Below, piece after piece: positions 1 to 7,243 of a stretch of 39,388 bases of DNA. Each line of letters opens with the position of its first letter. Position 1 is the stretch's first letter. The translations under genes and the position numbers were made by a program. The DNA comes from Verrucomicrobiota bacterium (GTDB lineage: Bacteria; Verrucomicrobiota; Verrucomicrobiia; Chthoniobacterales; UBA10450): the NCBI GenBank assembly GCA_003218975.1, contig QHPD01000111.1, positions 1 through 39,388 of the forward strand, read 5' to 3'. The notes beneath the pieces were generated by a model. That model worked only from the letters and a program-made list of their open reading frames with translations. It made no database searches and was not told the origin of the DNA.

Positions 1-1372
1 GCCCTGCACCAGAATCGCGTCCCCGATTCCGTCGCAAAGCAACGAACCGATGTTTGTCGAAGCGATCAGCAGCGTCTCGAGAAAATCTGAGGTAGCGGCG
101 ATTGATCCCCGTCGCCTAAGTCCGTTGCGATCGACGGCCCCTACCAAAACATCCTTCAGCAAAATCGGGTGCCGCGCCTGCAAACGCGCCGCAAGCAAAC
201 GGAACGCCGCGATGACCGGAACATCGACATCGTCTTTTACCGTCACCAAGTGCAGAGTCGATCCGCCCAACGCGGATTCATTCAATCTCGCAATCGCGTT
301 TTCATCGCGTGGATCAACTTCTTTGATGTCTGCGAGCTCATAGACGATCTCGGGTTTGTAATCGCCCATCTTGTCGATCTTGTGCGCCATCTTGTCGAAG
401 TTGGATTGACTAACGACTACACGAATGAGTTCCGCGCCGCCGAGTCTGACCTGATCGCCGGGGTCACCGATCCCGCCTACAGCGACTGTCTCTGTCGCGC
501 GCCGTTGATAAGAGAATGGATCGAAGGAAAGTTGAGAGTTGAGAGATGAGAGTTGAGAATTTGAGGTTTTCTCAATGTTCTCTATTAGCGCTTTCGCGAC
601 CGGAATTTCATGAGGGCTATCCTCGGTTAATGAAACGCGGATTGTATCGCCAATTCCGTCGGCCAACAGTGAGCCGATCCCGATCGCGCTCTTGATCCGC
701 GCGTCTTCGCCTTCGCCTGCCTCGGTTACGCCCAGATGAACCGGGTAATTCCAATCGGGGCCGAGCTCGTTCAATCGCGCGACCAGCAATCGATACGCCG
801 CGACCATGATTTTCGGATTGCTCGCTTTCATCGAGAAAACGAAATCGTGGTAGTCGAGATCGCGCGCGATCCGCGCGAACTCGAGCGCGCTTTCTACCAT
901 GCCGAGCGGCGTGTCGCCGTAACGATTCAGGATGCGATCCGAAAGCGAGCCATGATTTGTCCCGATCCGCATGGCGATGCCGCGTTTCTTGCAAAGGTCG
1001 ACAAGCGGCGAGAACCGCTCGCGGATCCGCGCCAATTCCGCCGCGTACTGCTCATCGGTGTATTCGCGGATGACGAATTTTTTCGAATCGGCGTAATTGC
1101 CCGGATTGATCCGCACTTACCGTGGGCGCGGTGATCCGGACGATCTCACAGCCCGCTGCCGCAAGTTCCATGGTTTGCTGGATCGACGCTTCGGTGTCCA
1201 TCGTGTCGCAGGTGATCATCGACTGGACACGGATCGGGTTCTCGCCACCGATTCCGACGTTCCCGACTTTCACCTCCCGCGTCTCGCGGCGGTGATAACT
1301 GAATGGATTCGCACAATATTTCACTGCGAACAAAACTTTATGGATCGCCAAAGGCGGTGCAATGCTGCGCAA
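1..1372 (-). pseudogene. ispG: IspG, A*-type, internally deleted and frameshifted; 3' end outside window
   Basis: 4-hydroxy-3-methylbut-2-enyl diphosphate synthase, the penultimate step of the MEP isoprenoid pathway. The N-terminal part (1372 to about 1119) reads RRETREVKVGNVGIGGENPI and then VRITAPTV. The reading frame then shifts, and from about 1118 to 1 the protein resumes at [14 protein letters not shown], followed by [22 protein letters not shown] and [19 protein letters not shown]. These are hallmarks of the enlarged plant/Chlamydia-type IspG with the extra A* region. About 40-45 residues that normally join VRIT to the RINPGN motif, including the VADIHF segment, are missing, and a TAA stands at the junction in the second frame. 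The C-terminal iron-sulfur domain would lie beyond position 1. The first usable start is TTG 1372, 4 nt after the rseP stop. It is either a true pseudogene or an assembly collapse; a second functional copy is not visible. Confidence 0.85.
531..565. repeat. Heptad tandem repeat inside ispG
   Basis: On the plus strand the units gttgaga, gttgaga, gatgaga, gttgaga, atttgag follow one another with a 7-bp period. The array lies inside the ispG reading frame and encodes a Ser/Asn/Leu/Gln-rich stretch ([13 protein letters not shown]) in the linker between the A* region and the FDPFSYQRR segment. Related gttgagag words occur in the gap after pheT near 7170. Confidence 0.7.
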
Positions 1373-1396
1373 AATCTACTGCTGCGTAGATTTTGC
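1369..1396. promoter_or_regulatory. 11-bp perfect hairpin across the rseP stop and ispG start
   Basis: gcaaaatctac (1369-1379) and gtagattttgc (1386-1396) are perfect inverted complements around a 6-nt loop. On the minus strand the stem contains both the rseP TAG (1376-1378) and the TTG start proposed for ispG (1370-1372). It has no adjacent T run, so a translational role is more plausible than termination. Confidence 0.5.
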
Positions 1397-3034
1397 CGAC
1401 GCTGCTTTTGGCAAGAATCTTGGAGTCTCGCGCCGGAAGCCAAACAAATCCTGCACGTCAAAGAAAGCGATGTAAATCATGAAGCCGATGATGACGACTG
1501 CGCAGGCGGTTTGCACCACTTCCAGCACCCGCATGCTCACCGGCCGCCGCCGCACTGCTTCGATGAGCGCAAGCAGGATATGCCCGCCATCGAGCACCGG
1601 AATAGGCAGCAAATTGAGCAGGGCCAGGTTCACATTAATCACTACGCTGAACCAAAGCGCCATTCGCCAGCCTTCTTTGCTGGAAAGCATTTTGTAATAG
1701 ACCTGCAACATCATTACAGGACCGCTCATGTGTTGCAGCCGGACGTCCGACTTTGGCGACGCGATCGCCCCCACAGTGCTAAAGATCGACAACATGCTTG
1801 AGCGGATCTGTTCCAGCGGCCGCGGATGTTTCACCATCATGTTGCCGTATTGATCGAGCGTGATCCCAAAGTCTTCGCTCCAAACAATTCCAATCCGTGC
1901 GACGGTGTCGCCGCGGGGAATTTCTGGCGTAACTTTCACCTCGCGTTTCGTCCCGTTGCGCAAGATCGACATTGTGATCGGCTGGCCAGTGTGGCGCTTG
2001 ATGTAATCGGAAATCGCAAGGGTGCTCTTTGCCGGTTGCCCATCTACTGCCAAAACGACGTCACCGCGCTGCAAACCGGCGCGCGCAGCCGGGCTGTCTT
2101 TAAACACGTCGTCGATCTTCGGGCTTCCCGGCTCAAATGGAACCTGAGTTTTCTTTCCGCCGCGCTCGACCGTGAGCGTGAGAGGCTCGCCCGGATGCTC
2201 ACGCATGTAATCCGCAATACCCAGAATCTCGTAGAGCGGTTGTCCGTTGATGGCGACAATCATGTCTCCCGGCCCCAAGCCCGCTCGCGCAGCAGGACTG
2301 GCCGGTTCCACCTTTGCGATCACGGGTTTTTCAGCCGGCACGATCCCGACTTCGCGAAATCCTTTGCGCACCCACCACTTGGTCTCCGGAACAATCGGGC
2401 GTGCTTCAACCGTTATTGTCTCGGACCTGCCATTTACGGTGCGCTCGATTGTGATCGGAATGGTTTCACCTTCGCTGCGAACAATGCGCCATTGAATGCT
2501 CTCCTCGCTCATTCCGCCAAAACGTGAGACACGATGGCCGTCCACCAAAAGAATCTTATCGCCCGCTTGCAACCCCGCCTGCGCTGCGGGTGAATCAGGC
2601 ACGACGTAACCGATCGTGGTAGTGGCTTCGGCTTCGCCTACAGGCCGACCGACCGTCCAAATAATGACGGCGAAAAGCACCGCAAGCAGAAAACTGAACA
2701 GCGGGCCGGCAAACGCCACGACGATCTTGTCGACCACAGAGATTTTCGGGAGCTTCGCACGATCGACATCCGCTTTTCCTTCGATGATGTCCATCGGCGC
2801 AAGTTGCGGCAGCGCGACGAAGCCGCCAAAGGGGAGAGACCCTAGCGAGTATTGCACGCCATTGATTGTTTTTTTCCAAATCGATTTCCCAAACCAGATG
2901 CCGAATTTCTCAATGTAAAGGCCGCGCCAGCGGGCGGCTAGGAAATGCCCCACTTCGTGGACGACGATGAGCAGATTAAAAAGGACGAGGACCTCTAGAA
3001 GGATGAAGAGGACGCGCGTGATATGAAGTAGCAT
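1376..3034 (-). CDS. rseP: RseP-type site-2 zinc metalloprotease
   Basis: Membrane-embedded zinc protease that cuts transmembrane segments, typically of anti-sigma factors in envelope stress signalling. The 552 residues show the HEVGH zinc motif at 26-30 in the first membrane helix and the third-ligand motif LDGG at 481-484 within NLLPIPVLDGGHI. Three PDZ-like domains lie between, at roughly 130-210, 230-300 and 303-375, each marked by DSPAAQAGL, ASPAARAGL and DSPAARAGL. E. coli RseP has two PDZ domains and about 450 residues, so this is a longer three-PDZ form. The gene lies between dxr and ispG on the same strand, a common order for the cdsA-dxr-rseP-ispG cluster. Confidence 0.93.
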   Translation of the reverse strand: MLLHITRVLFILLEVLVLFNLLIVVHEVGHFLAARWRGLYIEKFGIWFGKSIWKKTINGVQYSLGSLPFGGFVALPQLAPMDIIEGKADVDRAKLPKISVVDKIVVAFAGPLFSFLLAVLFAVIIWTVGRPVGEAEATTTIGYVVPDSPAAQAGLQAGDKILLVDGHRVSRFGGMSEESIQWRIVRSEGETIPITIERTVNGRSETITVEARPIVPETKWWVRKGFREVGIVPAEKPVIAKVEPASPAARAGLGPGDMIVAINGQPLYEILGIADYMREHPGEPLTLTVERGGKKTQVPFEPGSPKIDDVFKDSPAARAGLQRGDVVLAVDGQPAKSTLAISDYIKRHTGQPITMSILRNGTKREVKVTPEIPRGDTVARIGIVWSEDFGITLDQYGNMMVKHPRPLEQIRSSMLSIFSTVGAIASPKSDVRLQHMSGPVMMLQVYYKMLSSKEGWRMALWFSVVINVNLALLNLLPIPVLDGGHILLALIEAVRRRPVSMRVLEVVQTACAVVIIGFMIYIAFFDVQDLFGFRRETPRFLPKAASAKSTQQ

Positions 3035-3036
3035 GG

Positions 3037-3118
3037 TTAGTGATCAGTGATCGGTGACCAGTGATCGGTCGGACGCGCGCGAGCCGCTTCAACGTTTTAA
3101 CGCTTCAACACGTTCCCT
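3037..3118. repeat. Short-period repeats between dxr and rseP
   Basis: Positions 3039-3068 contain agtgatc, agtgatcg, gtgacc, agtgatcg with a period of 7-8 bp. Next to it, read on the minus strand, gtgttgaa, gcgttaaa, acgttgaa, gcgg repeat with a period of 8 at about 3088-3116. This second array runs through the last codons and stop of dxr and encodes its ERVEALKR tail. Confidence 0.65.
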
Positions 3119-4291
3119 CGCCTCCGCTCGCGCCCACTGATCGGCCTGCAATATCGCATCGAGATCTGGATGCGCAACGAGGGTGTGCTGGTTCATTACT
3201 TCTTCGACAATCTCCCAGATACCCGAAAAACGCACTTGTCGATCCAGAAACGCCGCGACCGCAACCTCATTCGCGGCGTTCATCACCGCAGGCAAGGTTC
3301 CGGCGGTCTCGCCTGCGCGCCGTGCCAGCGTCAGCGCTGGAAAATCGGCATATCGCGGCGTAAAAAATTCCAGCTTTGACAATTTCGAAAAGTCTAGTGG
3401 CGGCAGCGTGTTCGGGACACGGTCCGGCCAGGTCACCGCATATTGGATCGGGAAGCACATGTTCGAATAACTCAGTTGGGCGAGTGTTGAGCCATCGGCA
3501 AACTCGACCAGGGAATGCACAATGCTCTGCGGATGAATGACAACTTCCACGCGCTGCATCTCGACGCCGAAAAGCCAATGGGCTTCGATCATCTCCAGCC
3601 CTTTATTGAAAAGCGTAGCCGAATCGATTGTAATCTTGGGCCCCATGTTCCAAGTCGGATGTTTCAGCGCCTGCTCCGGGGTGATGGAATCAAAATCTTT
3701 TCGGGGCGTTTCCCGGAACGGCCCGCCTGAGGCGGTCAAAACAATGCGGCGAACCTCTTCGTGGCACGGGCTTCCAGCCCGTGAGTCCATCGGCGAGACG
3801 CCAATGCCACGGTAAAGACATTGAAAGATCGCGTTGTGTTCGGAGTCCACCGGCAAAACGTGCACACCGTGATCGCGCGCTTCGCGCATCACGATCTCGC
3901 CGGCCATTACCAGAATTTCCTTGCTTGCTACTGCCAGGTCCTTGCCAGTTTCGATCGCAGCTAGTGCAGGACGCAGTCCACCGGTGCCGACGATTGCGAC
4001 CAGCACCATGTCTGCATTCGTTAGACAAGCGATCTCGCGCAAGCCCACTTCGCCCGCAAAAATCCGCGGCTCGTAATCGAGAGCCTTGCGCAAGACGTCG
4101 ATCTTGGTTTCATCAACCAGGCAAACCGATTCTGGCCGCACTTCATTAGCCGCCGCAGCCAGCTTTTGCGCATTGCTGTTCGCTGCGATCCCGACAATCT
4201 GCATTCGCTCCGGAATATCTCGGGCCACTTTGAGTGCGCTGTCGCCGATTGACCCAGTCGCGCCCAAAATAACAACACGCTTACGCTTCAT
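3089..4291 (-). CDS. dxr: 1-deoxy-D-xylulose 5-phosphate reductoisomerase with in-frame insertion
   Basis: Converts 1-deoxy-D-xylulose 5-phosphate to MEP with NADPH, the first committed step of the MEP pathway. The 400 residues begin MKRKRVVILGATGSIG, with the nucleotide-binding glycine motif at 10-16. The metal-binding PVDSEHNA segment lies at 147-154 (D149, E151), followed by LTASGGPFRETP and later NKGLEMIEAHW with E233. Between IFQCLYR and VRRIVLTASGG lies an extra run, GIGVSPMDSRAGSPCHEE (about 162-179). In other Dxr proteins this loop is short. The extra run is encoded by a palindromic DNA element at 3760-3811 that keeps the frame. The C-terminal ERVEALKR is encoded by an octamer repeat. 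The enzyme is expected to be functional because all catalytic motifs are intact. Confidence 0.96.
   Translation of the reverse strand: MKRKRVVILGATGSIGDSALKVARDIPERMQIVGIAANSNAQKLAAAANEVRPESVCLVDETKIDVLRKALDYEPRIFAGEVGLREIACLTNADMVLVAIVGTGGLRPALAAIETGKDLAVASKEILVMAGEIVMREARDHGVHVLPVDSEHNAIFQCLYRGIGVSPMDSRAGSPCHEEVRRIVLTASGGPFRETPRKDFDSITPEQALKHPTWNMGPKITIDSATLFNKGLEMIEAHWLFGVEMQRVEVVIHPQSIVHSLVEFADGSTLAQLSYSNMCFPIQYAVTWPDRVPNTLPPLDFSKLSKLEFFTPRYADFPALTLARRAGETAGTLPAVMNAANEVAVAAFLDRQVRFSGIWEIVEEVMNQHTLVAHPDLDAILQADQWARAEARERVEALKR
3760..3811. repeat. 52-bp three-stem palindromic element inserted in frame in dxr
   Basis: The outer arms cgtggca (3760-3766) and tgccacg (3805-3811) are perfect inverted repeats. 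Inside are two hairpins: cacgggct (3765-3772) with agcccgtg (3776-3783) around tcc, and ggcg (3792-3795) with cgcc (3799-3802) around aga. The whole can fold as a three-way junction. It corresponds to an extra 17 residues of Dxr in a loop before LTASGG. The look is that of a dispersed REP/MITE-like repeat; copy number in the genome cannot be seen here. Confidence 0.75.
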
Positions 4292-4294
4292 TTA

Positions 4295-4321
4295 GACAGA
4301 ATGAACAAAATTAACAAAATG
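4295..4321. repeat. Nonamer-type repeat downstream of the GxxExxY gene
   Basis: gacagaatgaacaaaattaa followed by caaaatg is a degenerate tandem of acagaatga/acaaaatta units. A reverse-oriented relative lies at 4731-4757, so the two bracket the GxxExxY gene as imperfect inverted repeats. Confidence 0.55.
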
Positions 4322-4332
4322 ATTCTAGCTGA

Positions 4333-4743
4333 TCACAAAGAAGCTTGTTCTCTCTTCGGGAGACGAAATTTTCTCTTATACTCCAAGCGTTCTGCCCCGA
4401 AGTTAACGAGCAGGCCTTCATCGATAACGGTTGCCACAAGATAATTTACAAGCTGCACTTCGTGCGCCTTAGCAAGCGTTTGAATCGCTTTCAGCTCAAC
4501 GATAACCGCGTCGTCGACGAGCACATCGGCCGTGAACGCTCCCACGAGTTGACCATCGTAGTGGACCCTAATCGGTTTTTCGGCTTCAGACCTCAGCCCG
4601 GCTTTTCGTAACTCCCAAATCAACGCGTTTTGATAGACTGATTCTAGAAAGCCCGGACCAAGAGTCGAGTGCACTTTCATTGCCGCGCCGATCACTTGCC
4701 CACACAGATCGTATTCTTTCGACTCCTCTTCCATTCTGTTCAT
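4333..4743 (-). CDS. GxxExxY family protein
   Basis: Small protein of 136 residues with the diagnostic GFLESVY motif (31-37) in the context IGAAMKVHSTLGPGFLESVY, then FTADVLVDDAVIVELKAI, which resembles a PD-(D/E)xK core (D, then E-x-K). The family is very widespread in environmental bacteria and has no settled function; a nuclease-like fold has been proposed. It sits inside the otherwise conserved cdsA-dxr-rseP-ispG cluster, 21 bp after cdsA, and is bracketed by imperfect inverted copies of an acagaatga-type repeat. The start region MNRM is itself written by that repeat, so the second ATG (4734) may be the real start. This suggests arrival as a small mobile cassette, which is inference. Confidence 0.88.
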   Translation of the reverse strand: MNRMEEESKEYDLCGQVIGAAMKVHSTLGPGFLESVYQNALIWELRKAGLRSEAEKPIRVHYDGQLVGAFTADVLVDDAVIVELKAIQTLAKAHEVQLVNYLVATVIDEGLLVNFGAERLEYKRKFRLPKREQASL

Positions 4744-4757
4744 TCTGTTAATTCTGT
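4731..4757. repeat. Nonamer-type repeat at the start of the GxxExxY gene
   Basis: The minus strand reads gacagaattaacagaatgaa followed by cagaatgg, a degenerate tandem related to 4295-4321 but in opposite orientation. It supplies the first codons of the GxxExxY gene. Confidence 0.55.
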
Positions 4758-4764
4758 CGCCTCT

Positions 4765-5679
4765 CTACGGTACGCGAATTACCAGCCGCAGGTAAAAAAA
4801 CATCAACGGCGCGGTGAACAGCAGACTGTCCAAAAGATCTAGCGCGCCGCCAATTCCCGGCAACAGGTTCCCCGAATCCTTTACATCGGTGCTGCGTTTG
4901 ATAATCGATTCGGCCAGATCACCGACGATCGCGCCGAATCCGAGCAGCAAGCCAAGTATTGTCGCATGCGTCCAGGTAAGCGCATGCAAATGGCCGGGCA
5001 TCAACTTGAACAAAATTAAACTGCAAAACAGGGCAAAAATGAGCGCGCCGAAAAAACCTTCCCAGGTTTTCTTTGCACTGATGTGCGGCGTCATCAGGTG
5101 ACGCCCGATGGTGCTTCCGGTCAGATAAGCGCCCATGTCGGCGAATTTTGTGACCGCGATCAAGTACAAAACATAAAACTGCCCCGTCACAACGCCGGTG
5201 CTGGAGCGGGGCGTTAAATAAACGATTTTAGTGATGAAATTGTAGAGCCACAGCACGTAGAGCAGACCAAACAAAGTGTAAGCCATCGTTTGCAATGGCT
5301 CCTCATGGCGAAGCCGCGCAAACATTTGTCGGCCGAAGACAGTGAGCAGGAAAAAAAGTAGGACCGCTACTTCGAAGTCGTACGAACCTGCAGGCCCAAT
5401 CTTGGAGAAGTAATAAAAACTGCCGGCGAGCAGGACGGCGCCACAGATCATTCCGGTGATTTTAAAATTCGGGAGGCCTTTATGATCAAGCATCCGGTAA
5501 AACTCCAAGAGCCCGATCATTCCAAACACGCTGATCAACAGCCAAAAGAGGATCTCATATCCGGAGAACATAATCAGCAGCGCGATCGTCCAAAGCGCGA
5601 CGGTGCTGATAAATCGCAAAATAAAGATCGAGCGCGGCGTGACTGCGTTCGCGCCGGCTTGCTCAAGCGTGGTACGCAT
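4765..5679 (-). CDS. cdsA: Phosphatidate cytidylyltransferase (CDP-diacylglycerol synthase)
   Basis: Makes CDP-diacylglycerol from phosphatidate and CTP at the inner membrane, the branch point for phospholipids. The 304-residue protein has about eight hydrophobic helices and the C-terminal family signature at about 253-290: SIIKRSTDVKDSGNLLPGIG followed by GALDLLDS. The consensus is usually written S-x2-KR-x4-KD-x5-PGHGG-x2-DR-x-D. Here His is Ile and Arg is Leu, while the Lys, Asp and Gly positions remain. The preceding SAKKTWEGFFG motif is intact. It is the first gene seen of the dxr-rseP-ispG cluster; uppS, often placed before it, is not present here. The partner upstream is the divergent tdh. 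Confidence 0.93.
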   Translation of the reverse strand: MRTTLEQAGANAVTPRSIFILRFISTVALWTIALLIMFSGYEILFWLLISVFGMIGLLEFYRMLDHKGLPNFKITGMICGAVLLAGSFYYFSKIGPAGSYDFEVAVLLFFLLTVFGRQMFARLRHEEPLQTMAYTLFGLLYVLWLYNFITKIVYLTPRSSTGVVTGQFYVLYLIAVTKFADMGAYLTGSTIGRHLMTPHISAKKTWEGFFGALIFALFCSLILFKLMPGHLHALTWTHATILGLLLGFGAIVGDLAESIIKRSTDVKDSGNLLPGIGGALDLLDSLLFTAPLMFFYLRLVIRVP

Positions 5680-5712
5680 TTAGTTGCATCATCCTAACGG
5701 AATAAATTTTGT

Positions 5713-5788
5713 CCACAGATTACGCAGATCTCGCGGATCGGATTCTGAATCTTCCTCACGATTCGCTGTGAATCTGCGAAATCTGTGG
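5713..5788. repeat. Head-to-head 17-bp inverted repeat between cdsA and tdh
   Basis: ccacagattacgcagat (5713-5729) and atctgcgaaatctgtgg (5772-5788) are inverted complements with one mismatch, separated by 42 bp. The left arm continues as a 9-bp-period tandem (cacagatta, cgcagatct, cgcggatcg). It lies in the divergent promoter region of cdsA and tdh. Confidence 0.65.
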
Positions 5789-5813
5789 GTAATTTTCCGT
5801 CGTGCAAAAAACG

Positions 5814-6845
5814 ATGAAGGCCGTCGTGAAGGCCATGGCCGAACCGGGGCTGTGGCTCGAGGAAGTTCCGGTTCCAAACGTTGGCAGCGATGACGTGCTG
5901 ATCCGGGTCTTGAAAACGTCCATCTGCGGAACCGACGTGCACATCTACAACTGGGACGCGTGGGCGCAGAAAACGATTCCTGTGCCCATGACAATTGGTC
6001 ATGAGTTTGTCGGCGTTGTCGATGTCGTCGGCGATCATGTAAAAGGTTTCGCCAAAGGCGACCTCATCGTTGGCGAAGGTCACATCACCTGTGGTCATTG
6101 CCGCAATTGCCTGGCGGGGCGGCGTCATCTTTGTCCGAACACGCAGGGCGTCGGCGTCAATCGCCCAGGCGCATGGGCCGAATTTGTGGCGATCCCGCAG
6201 GACAACTGTTGGCACGCCGATCCGTCGATCTCGCTCGATGTGCTTTCCTGTTTCGATCCGCTAGGCAATGCTGTGCACACTGCGCTCTCGTTCGATCTCG
6301 TCGGCGAAGATGTGCTCATCACTGGCGCAGGACCGATCGGTTGCATGGCCATTCCGATCTGCAAACGTGCCGGCGCGCGTCACGTCGTGATCACAGACGT
6401 GAACCCGTATCGCCTCGATCTCGCGCGCAAGATGGGAGCTGATGTCGCGCTGGATGTGCGAACGGAAAAAGTCAGCGACGCGATGTACAAGCTTGGCATG
6501 AAAGAAGGTTTTGACGTTGCCCTGGAAATGTCCGGCAATCCAAAAGCTTTCGCGGACATTTTGCCGAACATGTTTCACGGCGGCAAAATGGCGCTGCTCG
6601 GCATCATGCCCGGGAGCGCCGCGATCGATTGGAACACCGTTGTATTCAGCGCCCTGACGCTGAAGGGAATTTATGGCCGCGAGATGTACGAGACCTGGTA
6701 CAAAATGACCGCCATGATCCAGAGCGGCCTCGACATCTCACCGGTCATCACGCACCGTTTTCCCTACGCGCAATTCAAAGAAGCCATCGAGCTGATGAAA
6801 TCCGGCAACTCCGGCAAAATCGTCCTCGACTGGAGCGAACTTTAA
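5814..6845 (+). CDS. tdh: L-threonine 3-dehydrogenase
   Basis: Zinc-dependent medium-chain dehydrogenase oxidising L-threonine to 2-amino-3-ketobutyrate with NAD. From ATG 5814 the protein has 343 residues, close to E. coli Tdh (341), and begins [14 protein letters not shown]; an in-frame GTG at 5802 would add four residues. Visible motifs: [14 protein letters not shown] with catalytic C38, GHEF with H63 and E64, the structural zinc cysteines C93, C96, C99 and C107 in [11 protein letters not shown] and HLC, and the Rossmann GAGPIG at 171-176. The IKGIYGREM-type segment ([16 protein letters not shown]) is also typical of Tdh. The usual partner kbl is not adjacent, so it appears as a single-gene unit ending at the hairpin near 6923-6958. 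Confidence 0.96.
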   Translation: MKAVVKAMAEPGLWLEEVPVPNVGSDDVLIRVLKTSICGTDVHIYNWDAWAQKTIPVPMTIGHEFVGVVDVVGDHVKGFAKGDLIVGEGHITCGHCRNCLAGRRHLCPNTQGVGVNRPGAWAEFVAIPQDNCWHADPSISLDVLSCFDPLGNAVHTALSFDLVGEDVLITGAGPIGCMAIPICKRAGARHVVITDVNPYRLDLARKMGADVALDVRTEKVSDAMYKLGMKEGFDVALEMSGNPKAFADILPNMFHGGKMALLGIMPGSAAIDWNTVVFSALTLKGIYGREMYETWYKMTAMIQSGLDISPVITHRFPYAQFKEAIELMKSGNSGKIVLDWSEL

Positions 6846-6853
6846 TTTTTCAA

Positions 6854-6882
6854 CCGCGGATTACACGGATGTCGCAGATTTC
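6854..6882. repeat. 9-bp-period repeat after tdh
   Basis: ccgcggattacacggatgtc followed by gcagatttc contains cgcggatta, cacggatgt, cgcagattt with a 9-bp period. It is the same motif family as 5713-5788. Confidence 0.5.
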
Positions 6883-6922
6883 ATTTATGTCATTCCGAGG
6901 GAAGTCGAGGTTTGAAAAAAAC

Positions 6923-6958
6923 AAAATGCCCGAATCAAATTCTCGATCCGGGCATTTT
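6923..6958 (-). terminator. Rho-independent terminator of 6S RNA, probably bidirectional
   Basis: aaaatgcccg (6923-6932) pairs perfectly with cgggcatttt (6949-6958) around a 16-nt loop. On the minus strand the stem is followed by ttttgttttttt, a good T tract for the 6S RNA; on the plus strand a short T run could also stop tdh transcription. Confidence 0.8.
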
Positions 6959-6959
6959 T

Positions 6960-7150
6960 AAAATTTTACCCCGCCGGTGTCGTTCAGGCGGATCGCCCGT
7001 TCCCTTTCGTAACGGGTGGATGACCGTCGCCGCAGCGTCTGACTTCCAACTAAGGCCTGCCATGTTCTCCGGCAACTCAGCCTCCTTTGAGTTCATCAAT
7101 TATCGGTTCGGGTATCCCACCTCCAATCTCGAACATCGCAGGGTAAATTC
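6960..7150 (-). ncRNA. ssrS: 6S RNA
   Basis: Regulator of sigma70-RNA polymerase that mimics an open promoter. On the minus strand the sequence follows the 6S layout: GATGTTCG near the 5' end, AACCGATA, a stem AACTCA/CTGAGTT, GAACATGG, then AGTC...GCTGCGGCGACGGTCATCC, a CCCGTT/AACGGG hairpin, and a 3' strand that closes with the 5' end. The closing stem is visible: 7138-7147 pairs with 6965-6974 over 10 bp including one G-U. A rho-independent terminator follows at once. The RNA begins about 93 nt after the pheT stop, so it could be made from its own promoter or processed from pheST read-through. Ends are estimates. Identification rests on pattern memory, not on a covariance search. Confidence 0.78.
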
Positions 7151-7243
7151 TTGCGACTGATGAGAGCCGTCAGTCGAGAGTTGAGAGAAAAGCACTGGTT
7201 TCCTTCCCAACCCTCAACAAACGACTCTCACTCTTTCAAAGAA

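Noticed and set aside
617-994. Open frame of 125 codons, minus strand, rich in Arg
   Set aside because: It is a shadow of the ispG coding frame, which shows clear family motifs in another phase.
1097-1801. Long plus-strand frame of 234 codons
   Set aside because: Lies opposite ispG and rseP; composition (His/Arg-rich) is typical of an antisense shadow in GC-rich DNA.
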